From: a virus
Direction: 5' to 3' (one strand)
IMG/VR virus record: IMGVR_UViG_3300039171_000021
Location: 1 to 20,615 of that record
Length of the DNA stretch: 20,615 nucleotides
The position numbers and the translations under genes were made by a program. Under the pieces are notes generated by a model. The model had not been told where the DNA came from, did not search any database, and saw only the letters and a program-made list of their open reading frames with translations. Every line of letters starts with the position of its first letter. Position 1 is the stretch's first letter. Shown piece by piece: positions 14,815-20,615 of the stretch.

Positions 14815-16653
14815 ATGAACTTAAACACAATTGCAGAAGAATTATTTGCCAAGATACGTGGGAGGTTTCCTAGCGTATCCTTAGGTGACGAAGAAGGTAA
14901 TACAACTAATGAGCCTGCCGACGCCCGTTACTTTGAGTTTACGTTTGATAAAAACGACACTAACACAATTAGTATATCGTTAAGCGATGACAACGGCGTG
15001 GTTATTATGTACGCCGACTCTGTTACAGATAACGACATAGCTAGAAAACAATGGTACGAGTTCTTACGCGAGATGAGAATGTTTGCAAAGAAACGAATGT
15101 TGACCTTTGACGTTCGCAATATTACAAAATCAAATTTAGATAAAAGAGACTATCAATACCTATCAAGGAGCTCCAGAGACAGCAGCATGAACGAATCAAA
15201 GTTATATGGTACTTCTAAGTTAAGTTACCAAGACGTAGATAGTGCCAGACTAGTGATCAAGCATACTGAGAACGTAGATCACGAATCTCCCGCAGGATGT
15301 ACTAGAAACATTGGCGCAATTTATATTGAAAGCGCAGAAGGCGAACGGTTTAAGTATCCTTTCAAACATCTAGCAGGTGCAAGAGCAATGGCACGTCACG
15401 TTGCAGAAGGCGGAACAACATACGACGATTTTGGCCACCATATTGTTGATTTGTCAGAAGAGCTATCTAAACTGCGTAAGTTTAAAAGCTACATGGGCCG
15501 CTCGAAAGTGATGGCAGAAAGTCTAGCAGATTATATGGGCATTGTACACGAGCGCATTGGCTCTGTAAAGAAAAGAATCGATAGTCTACAAAAAACAAGT
15601 TACTATAAAGAAGCATTTGACGGCTTTGAAAAACCGGTATTTGAAGACATACCTGATGACATTAGAGAAAACTGGATAGACCAGCTTACTATACGTCAAT
15701 TTAACGAAGAACTAAAAGATGTATTTCCGTATATCTACAAGCTAATTGGCGAAGCAACTCGTGCTACAGAACTTGGACCTGACGACTTTATGAGTGAAGC
15801 TACTGAAAAGCTGGCTTGCTTAGGATGCGATGCAGTATCAACAAAAGCAGCTTGGAAGAAAAACAACGGCACTTGCCCTAAGTGCAAAAAGTCAAGTAAA
15901 GGAGTTGCGGAAGATTCAGTCACGGAAGGCGACGAGGATCCTTGCTGGAAAGACTACAAGCAAGTAGGTATGAAAAAGAAAGGCAGCAAAAACGTTCCGA
16001 ACTGTGTGCCCAAAGAAGAAATGGAAATCGAGTCTTATTTTAACAAACTGATAGGCGAGTGGGACGACGACCGCCCAGAAACTAGCCTAGAAAAAAATAA
16101 ACGCAAGTTGGCTGATCTTCGCAAACTTAAGGCAGAAATGTGGGGCACTGCTGATAAGCAAACTTTGCAGGCAATACAGCAAAGAGAGTCTGAACTTAAA
16201 CAGGCTATACAATCTCAAACAGAAAATAGCGAAAAGTCAGACGACAGTGCGTGCTGCGATACGTGCGAAAAATCAGCAGCATCGGAAACTTGTGGTGAGT
16301 GCGGGTGCGATCCGAAAAACCCGGATCCAGACTGCGATTGCGCAGCGCACACAGAAGACGAAGCGCTAGAAGAACAACAAACTAAGTTAAGTGAGTTTAT
16401 TCTTAGCTTTTACGATCGTGCAACCGGCGCGTTTCCTAAAGGTGAAACCGCAGTGCTTACTATGGTAGAAAAAGACTACGGTGAAGAGTTTATAGAACCA
16501 GCAAAAGCCTTTATTGAAAGTGTGAACCAGACGTTTGAGCAATACCAACCGAGAAATATGGATCATGCAAGCTTTGAGCAAGCACAAGAGCAACAAGACG
16601 GTCGCCGCGGTGAACGAGAGTTTGTTCGTATGAGAAGCTTAGCAGGTCTTTGA
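14815..16653 (+). CDS. 612-residue protein of unknown function with zinc ribbon and Cys-rich cluster
   Basis: I do not recognise a named family. Residues 1-120 form a charged alpha-beta region. Residues about 140-225 hold SARLVIKHTENVDHE, IGAIYIESAEGERFKYPFKH and LAGARAMARHVAEGG, which looks like a compact domain. A CxxC-X15-CxxC zinc ribbon follows (C335, C338, C354, C357), then DPCWKDYKQVGMKKKGSK with VPNCVP (C377 and C397), a motif that recurs in phage structural proteins. Residues 480-509 contain eight cysteines (480, 481, 484, 493, 496, 498, 507, 509) in an acidic, low-complexity stretch. The C-terminus is helical and charged. It is expressed from a late promoter after gp17 and ends in a strong terminator whose loop contains its stop codon. 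A virion-associated or DNA-processing role is possible; neither is shown. Confidence 0.8.
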   Translation: MNLNTIAEELFAKIRGRFPSVSLGDEEGNTTNEPADARYFEFTFDKNDTNTISISLSDDNGVVIMYADSVTDNDIARKQWYEFLREMRMFAKKRMLTFDVRNITKSNLDKRDYQYLSRSSRDSSMNESKLYGTSKLSYQDVDSARLVIKHTENVDHESPAGCTRNIGAIYIESAEGERFKYPFKHLAGARAMARHVAEGGTTYDDFGHHIVDLSEELSKLRKFKSYMGRSKVMAESLADYMGIVHERIGSVKKRIDSLQKTSYYKEAFDGFEKPVFEDIPDDIRENWIDQLTIRQFNEELKDVFPYIYKLIGEATRATELGPDDFMSEATEKLACLGCDAVSTKAAWKKNNGTCPKCKKSSKGVAEDSVTEGDEDPCWKDYKQVGMKKKGSKNVPNCVPKEEMEIESYFNKLIGEWDDDRPETSLEKNKRKLADLRKLKAEMWGTADKQTLQAIQQRESELKQAIQSQTENSEKSDDSACCDTCEKSAASETCGECGCDPKNPDPDCDCAAHTEDEALEEQQTKLSEFILSFYDRATGAFPKGETAVLTMVEKDYGEEFIEPAKAFIESVNQTFEQYQPRNMDHASFEQAQEQQDGRRGEREFVRMRSLAGL

Positions 16654-16676
16654 GGCCTGCTAAGTCTTTCATTTTT
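16638..16676 (+). terminator. Rho-independent terminator with the stop codon in its loop
   Basis: CTTAGCAGGTC (16638-16648) pairs with GGCCTGCTAAG (16654-16664), 11 bp with one G-T pair, around the 5-base loop TTTGA that contains the TGA stop of the preceding gene. A T-rich trailer (TCTTTCATTTTT) follows. Confidence 0.88.
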
Positions 16677-16691
16677 AAAGAAAAAAATCAG

Positions 16692-16720
16692 TTGACAGGA
16701 TAAATAAACTTGTGTAGTAT
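16692..16720 (+). promoter_or_regulatory. sigma70 promoter for gp32
   Basis: TTGACA (16692-16697), a 17-base spacer and TAGTAT (16715-16720, one mismatch to TATAAT). Transcription would begin near 16727, giving an A-rich leader of about 84 bases. A late element lies inside the spacer. Confidence 0.85.
16699..16706 (+). promoter_or_regulatory. late promoter nested in the gp32 sigma70 spacer (GATAAATA)
   Basis: The element falls between the -35 and -10 hexamers, so the same 30 bases could serve host polymerase early and the gp55-type polymerase late (start near 16712). The two cannot be used at once. Confidence 0.65.
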
Positions 16721-16738
16721 ATAACATGTGCTACACAA
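16710..16738. repeat. 8-bp inverted repeat overlapping the gp32 -10 element, candidate operator
   Basis: TTGTGTAG (16710-16717) is the exact reverse complement of CTACACAA (16731-16738), with 13 bases between; the arm centres are 21 bp apart, two helical turns. It covers part of the -10 and the predicted start of transcription, the usual place for a repressor site. Confidence 0.5.
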
Positions 16739-16810
16739 TTAAAGGCACAAGCAGTTAAGAGCTGCAAATAAAGCATAGGCAAAAGGCAAAACACAGGAGG
16801 CACTTATACT
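16739..16810 (+). promoter_or_regulatory. A-rich leader of gp32 with small hairpin and AGGAGG ribosome site
   Basis: The leader holds a short stem (GCAGTT pairing with AGCTGC around AAG, about 16751-16765), then an A-rich, little-structured stretch and a full AGGAGG (16796-16801) before ATG 16811. T4 gp32 represses its own translation by binding unstructured A/U-rich leader RNA behind a folded element; this layout is compatible with that, but a pseudoknot cannot be shown by eye. Confidence 0.4.
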
Positions 16811-17839
16811 ATGGCTACACTAGCGGAAATTCGCGCAAAACTCAAAGATCAAGAAGCTAACAAAGGCGGTGGCAATCGCGCACCGGGTGACAACGCAATC
16901 TATCCATTCTGGAATATTAAAGAAGGCGAAAGCACAACACTCCGATTCTTACCTGATGGTAATACCGAAAACACTTTCTTCTGGGCAGAACGCCTTATGA
17001 TCAAACTGCCATTCGCAGGGATCAAAGGTCAAACTGATTCACGCCCGGTAACAGTAGCAGTACCTTGTATGGAGATGTATGGCAAAAATTGCCCAGTACT
17101 TGCAGAAGTACGTGGTTGGTTCAAAGACCCTGCACTCGAAGACATGGGTCGCAAGTACTGGAAAAAGCGCTCTTATATTTTCCAAGGCTTCGTGACAGAC
17201 ACTCCCCTTACTGAAGACACAACTCCTGAGAACCCGATTCGACGGTTTATCATTGGTCCGCAGATCTTCCAAATCATTAAACAGGCTCTTATGGATCCTG
17301 ATATGGAAGAACTACCGACTGACTACACAGCCGGTGTTGACTTCCGTCTTAACAAGACTAGCAAAGGCGGCTATGCTGATTATTCTTCATCTAACTGGGC
17401 AAGACGTGATCGCCCACTAAGTGATGCAGAGCAAAAAGCAGTTGACGAGCACGGCTTGTTTAACATGAGCGACTTCTTACCAAAAGAACCAGACGACACT
17501 GCGGTCCAAGTGATCAAAGAAATGTTTGAAGCAAGTGTTGACGGCGAAGCATACGACGCAGATCGTTGGAGTAATTACTTCCGTCCTGCAGGCGTTAGTG
17601 CTAACACTGGTGATCCCAACAAAGGCACCGGCGGCGCAACTAAGCCAGCAGCTAACGTTTCTAAGCCAGCAGCTAATGTTTCTAAGCCAGCAGCAAAGGC
17701 TGAAAGTACACTAGCTGAAGACGAAGCAACGTTGCCGTGGAATGATGATGCCAAAGCAGAAAAGATAGAGACAAAATCTGAAGGTGGCGGTAGCGCCCAA
17801 GATATTCTGTCAATGATCCGCTCACGTCAGAATCAGTAA
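16811..17839 (+). CDS. 32: single-stranded DNA-binding protein gp32
   Basis: A 342-residue SSB. It has a basic N-terminal segment (LAEIRAKLKDQEANKGGG), a core with YPFWNIKEGESTTLRFLPDG, then VPCMEMYGKNCPVL and YWKKRSYIFQGFV, and an acidic C-terminal tail (LPWNDDAKAEK onward) as in T4 gp32, where it contacts replication and recombination partners. T4 gp32 binds zinc through one His and three Cys; here only C86 and C94 are in the matching region, the third Cys position is Leu97 and no His is near, so the zinc site looks lost. A lysine/proline/alanine repeat links core and tail. It carries early and late promoters and a full AGGAGG. The neighbouring UvsX and UvsY are its known partners in T4 recombination. 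Confidence 0.9.
   Translation: MATLAEIRAKLKDQEANKGGGNRAPGDNAIYPFWNIKEGESTTLRFLPDGNTENTFFWAERLMIKLPFAGIKGQTDSRPVTVAVPCMEMYGKNCPVLAEVRGWFKDPALEDMGRKYWKKRSYIFQGFVTDTPLTEDTTPENPIRRFIIGPQIFQIIKQALMDPDMEELPTDYTAGVDFRLNKTSKGGYADYSSSNWARRDRPLSDAEQKAVDEHGLFNMSDFLPKEPDDTAVQVIKEMFEASVDGEAYDADRWSNYFRPAGVSANTGDPNKGTGGATKPAANVSKPAANVSKPAAKAESTLAEDEATLPWNDDAKAEKIETKSEGGGSAQDILSMIRSRQNQ
17642..17698 (+). repeat. 21-bp tandem repeat in gp32, encoding KPAANVS
   Basis: Two full copies (17642-17662, 17663-17683; one base different) and a partial third to 17698, all in frame. They encode a flexible linker between the DNA-binding core and the acidic tail; copy number may vary between relatives. Confidence 0.9.
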
Positions 17840-17847
17840 TAGACATA

Positions 17848-17872
17848 ACTAGGGGGAGTTCTTCCCCCTAGT
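17848..17872 (+). terminator. hairpin terminator after gp32
   Basis: ACTAGGGGGA (17848-17857) pairs with TCCCCCTAGT (17863-17872) around GTTCT, 10 bp and GC-rich. ATTATT follows rather than a long T-run, so partial read-through to uvsX is likely, and no separate uvsX promoter is visible. Confidence 0.8.
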
Positions 17873-17898
17873 ATTATTAACTAGCACAGGAGTCATTA

Positions 17899-18987
17899 AT
17901 GGCTAAATCTTTCGATCCGACTAAATTCCGCAAGGACATAACAAAAGCAATAACAGGTATGAGCACCGGTTTTAACGACCCAACTGATTGGGTATCAACC
18001 GGCAGCTATGCCTTGAACTATCTAATTAGTGGAGACTTCTACAGAGGTATACCACTAGGCAAAGTAACAGTGTTTGCTGGTGAGAGTGGCGCAGGCAAGA
18101 GCTATTTTTGCGCAGGCAATATTGTTAAAGACGCCCAGGCACAAGGTATCTTTGTTGTACTGGTTGACAGCGAAAACGCCCTTGACGAAAAGTGGCTACA
18201 GGCGTTGGATGTGGACACTAGTCCGACCAAGCTGCTCAAGCTAAACATGAGTATGATCGACGACGTTGCAAAAACTATCTCAACGTTTATGATCGACTAC
18301 AAAGCATTGCCAGACGGAGATAGGCCCAAGGTGCTGTTTGTAATAGACAGTCTTGGTATGTTGTTAACCCCAACAGACGTAGACCAGTTCAATAAAGGCG
18401 ACATGAAAGGTGATATGGGTCGCAAGCCCAAGGCACTTACTAGTCTTGTCAGAAACACTGTGAATATGATTGGTAGTTACAACGTGGGCCTAGTATGTAC
18501 TAACCACACATACGCAAGTCAGGATATGTTTGACCCAGACGACAAGATCAGTGGTGGCCAAGGCTTTATCTACGCAAGCTCTATCGTAGTTGCTATGAAG
18601 AAAATGAAGCTCAAAGAAGATGAAGACGGCAACAAAATTTCTGAAGTAATGGGTATACGCGCTGGCTGCAAGGTAATGAAGACTCGCTACGCAAAACCGT
18701 TCGAAGGTGTGCAGGTCAAGATTCCCTATGAGACAGGCATGAACCCTTACTCGGGCTTGGTTGAACTATTTGAAAAGAAAGGTATGTTAGTAAAATCAGG
18801 CAATCGATTACAATATATCGACAGTGACGGTGTTGAGCACCTTGAATACCGCAAGAAGTGGATTGGTGAGAAACTGGATATGCTGATGGAGGACTTTATC
18901 AAACTTAAGGCCAAAGGCCCTGCGAAGGTAAATAGCGCTGAAGTAGAAGAACCAACTGACGACATCGAGGAGCAAGACCAGGAATGA
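17899..18987 (+). CDS. uvsX: UvsX, RecA-like recombinase
   Basis: A 362-residue RecA-family ATPase. Walker A is GESGAGKS (61-68) after GKVTVFA; DSENALDEKW carries the region with the catalytic Glu; Walker B is VLFVIDS (145-151); GLVCTNHTY is the polar strand that senses the nucleotide, and SGGQGFIYASS fits DNA-binding loop 2. The domain order and the C-terminal YSGLVELFEKKGML segment are those of phage UvsX rather than bacterial RecA. It forms filaments on single-stranded DNA for strand exchange and recombination-dependent replication, loaded by UvsY in place of gp32. AGGAG precedes the ATG. T4 UvsX is 391 residues. Its stop overlaps the next start (ATGA). Confidence 0.95.
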   Translation: MAKSFDPTKFRKDITKAITGMSTGFNDPTDWVSTGSYALNYLISGDFYRGIPLGKVTVFAGESGAGKSYFCAGNIVKDAQAQGIFVVLVDSENALDEKWLQALDVDTSPTKLLKLNMSMIDDVAKTISTFMIDYKALPDGDRPKVLFVIDSLGMLLTPTDVDQFNKGDMKGDMGRKPKALTSLVRNTVNMIGSYNVGLVCTNHTYASQDMFDPDDKISGGQGFIYASSIVVAMKKMKLKEDEDGNKISEVMGIRAGCKVMKTRYAKPFEGVQVKIPYETGMNPYSGLVELFEKKGMLVKSGNRLQYIDSDGVEHLEYRKKWIGEKLDMLMEDFIKLKAKGPAKVNSAEVEEPTDDIEEQDQE

Positions 18988-19196
18988 ATGAAGAACACGT
19001 GAGCGAAGTATGGATGCTGTTTAAGCAGTACGTAGACAAGAAGCAGTTAGAAGTAGCTGCCGAAAAGTACATAGATTTGCTTGCGGACCAGGGAGTCTCT
19101 GACACTGTATTACAAGAAGCAATGGGCATGGACGCCGATCTAGACGATGCTATTGTGTACTATCTTGACTTAGACGCAATCGAAGACGAGGATTAA
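18984..19196 (+). CDS. small acidic protein of unknown function between UvsX and UvsY
   Basis: A 70-residue protein beginning MNEEHVSEVWMLFKQYVDKK. It is predicted helical throughout and strongly acidic at the C-terminus (DLDAIEDED). Its ATG overlaps the uvsX stop in an ATGA arrangement, and uvsY begins one base after its own stop, so it is translationally coupled in a uvsX-uvsY unit. No motif identifies it. The setting and size suggest a small partner of the recombination machinery, which is inference only. Confidence 0.75.
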   Translation: MNEEHVSEVWMLFKQYVDKKQLEVAAEKYIDLLADQGVSDTVLQEAMGMDADLDDAIVYYLDLDAIEDED

Positions 19197-19197
19197 A

Positions 19198-19653
19198 ATG
19201 GGCTGGTACCATGTAGTATCAAATGATATATCAAAGATTCCTGATGCAATACAGCATTACGAATCAGAATTAATTGATGCTCGTCTCGAAGTAAAAATTA
19301 AGGGTAGTATCGAGAGAGCTGCGGCACAAATGCCAGGCATAATCGAACAACGCTTTTGTCAGCTACAAGAGCTAGAAGCAATCCTTAATTACTTAAACAT
19401 TGAACTGCGCAAGTTGCGTAGTTCTTTTTTTAAGAAATACCTCGAGAACTATCAAAGAGCATTGAGCAGTAGAGATGTAGAGAAGTATGTAGACGGCGAA
19501 AGTGCAGTAGTTGACTATGAACTACTGATTAACGAGTTTGCTTTATTGCGCAATAAATGGTTGGGCATACTAAAAGCACTTGACCAGAAACAGTGGCAAC
19601 TAACCAACGTAATAAAACTTAGAGTAGCCGGGATGGAAGATGCTAGTTTATAA
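19198..19653 (+). CDS. uvsY: UvsY, recombination mediator
   Basis: A 151-residue, helical, mostly basic protein close to T4 UvsY in length (137). The pattern LRKLRSSFFKKYLENYQRAL, SSRDVEKYVDGESAVVDYEL and NEFALLRNKWLGILKALDQK followed by QLTNVIKLRVAGMEDA fits the family: a basic helix carrying R/K pairs, a SxR..EKYVxG turn, and a final helix with the conserved R.AG.E.A type ending. UvsY helps UvsX replace gp32 on single-stranded DNA. All three partners lie together here. The reading frame overlaps the start of the next gene by 14 bases. Confidence 0.85.
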   Translation: MGWYHVVSNDISKIPDAIQHYESELIDARLEVKIKGSIERAAAQMPGIIEQRFCQLQELEAILNYLNIELRKLRSSFFKKYLENYQRALSSRDVEKYVDGESAVVDYELLINEFALLRNKWLGILKALDQKQWQLTNVIKLRVAGMEDASL

Positions 19654-20224
19654 AGACTGGTTTAAAGGAAAATCAGTAGCGGTTGTTGGTAACGCACAAT
19701 CGTTATTTGATCGAGAGTATGGACAGATAATCGACTCTCACGATGTTGTATGCCGAATAAATAAAGGGTTTTACAACATTGTTGATCTTTCTCATGGAAC
19801 TAGGACCGATGTACTAGTCTTTTCTCAATGGGCAACTGTTAGGCGTGCTGTTAAGAGAAAGTCAGCATTGTGTATTAAATACTTTATTCATACTAGTGCT
19901 TTAGGTCGTGAAGTGATCATTGCCCCAACAGAGTTGAATCTAGAATCAGAATACACTCAGTGCCCAATTGACGTTATTAATGACTTAAAGACTAAGGTGT
20001 TACTAACCAAAAAGCAATCTGTTTCGACTGGTATTACATTTTTAGAAATGCTAAGTAATTGTGAACCAAAAAAGGTTTCGATATTCGGGTTTGACTGGAA
20101 AAAGACCCCTACATTTTACACGCCGGTAGACACTATAAAGCCGGATCCTCACGACTTTGAAAAAGAAAGAGAATACTGTAACAAGTTGTGTACGCAAAGA
20201 AACATATTTATTCTGCATCATTAA
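19640..20224 (+). CDS. GT29 (sialyltransferase-like) glycosyltransferase
   Basis: A 194-residue protein with the sialylmotifs of glycosyltransferase family 29. The large motif is GKSVAVVGNAQSL (10-22) followed by IDSHDVVCRINKGF (31-44) and HGTRTDVLVFSQW; the small motif is STGITFLEML (129-138) and KVSIFGFDW (about 145-153) with TPTFYTP; a conserved His with following Glu lies at H171/E176 (HDFEKERE). Enzymes of this family use CMP-activated sugars, usually sialic acids or related nonulosonates. No signal peptide is present, so it acts in the cytoplasm. It overlaps uvsY by 14 bases and is followed by a methyltransferase, suggesting a sugar-modifying pair attached to the recombination operon. 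Donor and acceptor are unknown. Confidence 0.8.
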   Translation: MLVYKDWFKGKSVAVVGNAQSLFDREYGQIIDSHDVVCRINKGFYNIVDLSHGTRTDVLVFSQWATVRRAVKRKSALCIKYFIHTSALGREVIIAPTELNLESEYTQCPIDVINDLKTKVLLTKKQSVSTGITFLEMLSNCEPKKVSIFGFDWKKTPTFYTPVDTIKPDPHDFEKEREYCNKLCTQRNIFILHH

Positions 20225-20245
20225 TAACTAACTAAAGGAAAAATA

Positions 20246-20615
20246 ATGGCAACAAGTGATGAGTACTTACAAGACCTAAAGGCGTTGCACTCAAAAAAGT
20301 CTTTTGGAAAAGGCGGAAAAATACCAAAAGCAGTTGACGATTTGATAATAGAACACAACGTTCTATCTATTTTAGACTACGGTTGCGGCAAAGGGAATAC
20401 TTCTAATAGTTTGCGAGACAAATACCCTCATATTAAAGTTTACAGTTACGATCCTGTTATGTCGCCTATAGAGTTGCCAGACCACGCGGACTTAATAATT
20501 AGCCTTGATGTACTCGAACACATTGAGCCAGAATTTCTAGCAGACACGCTTAAAGATCTAAAATTGCGCTCGACAATGATGTATCATTTGATAGCATGTC
20601 ACCCTGCGAAAAAGA
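20246..20615 (+). CDS. SAM-dependent methyltransferase, 3' end cut by window
   Basis: The frame opens at ATG 20246 after an AAGGA ribosome site and runs 123 codons to the window end. SILDYGCGKGNTS (about 41-53) is methyltransferase motif I, the glycine loop that binds S-adenosylmethionine; YSYDPVM follows as motif II; ADLIISLDVLEHIEP (about 83-97) is the motif IV/post-I acidic strand of class I methyltransferases with the typical DVLEH. The acceptor cannot be read because the C-terminus is missing. It follows the GT29 gene by 21 bases and is probably in the same transcript, so a sugar or metabolite substrate is possible. Confidence 0.8.
   Translation, partial: MATSDEYLQDLKALHSKKSFGKGGKIPKAVDDLIIEHNVLSILDYGCGKGNTSNSLRDKYPHIKVYSYDPVMSPIELPDHADLIISLDVLEHIEPEFLADTLKDLKLRSTMMYHLIACHPAKK

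Noticed and set aside
16654-16810. Search for a tRNA or small RNA gene in the longest gap between genes
   Set aside because: No cloverleaf or CCA end visible; the space is filled by the terminator tail, gp32 promoters, inverted repeat and leader.
19753-19762. AATAAATA within the GT29 gene
   Set aside because: Inside a coding region with no downstream start nearby; AT-rich sequence gives this by chance.

Overview
The window is a piece of the genome of a T4-like tailed phage (myovirus), probably from an aquatic or marine setting. It carries the T4 neck proteins (gp13, gp14, gp15), contractile tail sheath and tube (gp18, gp19), head completion protein gp4, small and large terminase (gp16, gp17), and the recombination trio gp32, UvsX and UvsY. 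T4-type late promoters, close to TATAAATA, sit in front of most structural genes. GC content is moderate. No rRNA, tRNA, integrase or CRISPR array was seen. The host cannot be named; the two strong sigma70-type promoters only say that a bacterial housekeeping RNA polymerase reads the early genes.

Layout. Bases 1-2195 (minus strand) hold gp15 (cut by the window edge) and gp14. They diverge from gp13 (plus, 2252-3034) across a 17-bp palindrome that places one late promoter on each strand. Bases 3051-4816 form an island unlike the surrounding late genes: an HNH endonuclease, a P-loop nucleotide kinase with its own consensus sigma70 promoter, and a second, convergent HNH endonuclease. Bases 4870-14807 hold the tail and packaging genes: an oversized sheath gp18, tube gp19, a tube-like structural protein with a low-complexity tail, a small unknown, gp4, gp16, two unknowns (one very acidic) and gp17. 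Base 14815 starts a 612-residue unknown with a zinc ribbon and a cysteine-rich cluster. From 16692 the programme changes to early functions: gp32 behind a combined early/late promoter, then UvsX, a 70-residue acidic protein, UvsY, a GT29 (sialyltransferase-like) enzyme overlapping UvsY, and a methyltransferase running off the end.

How it works together. Late sigma-factor (gp55-like) promoters drive neck, sheath, tube and packaging proteins in many short units separated by hairpin terminators. Host sigma70 promoters drive the kinase and gp32. The most interesting regulatory reading is that late genes fall into two groups: those whose late promoter lies 5-7 bases before the start codon, which would give leaderless mRNAs and lack a Shine-Dalgarno (3064, 4802 minus, 8980, 14815), and those with a leader, mostly with a clear Shine-Dalgarno (gp13, gp14, gp18, gp19). 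gp14 also appears to start at an ATT codon. Relative to T4, genes 13 to 19 are scattered and partly inverted, and the recombination genes lie next to the packaging genes.
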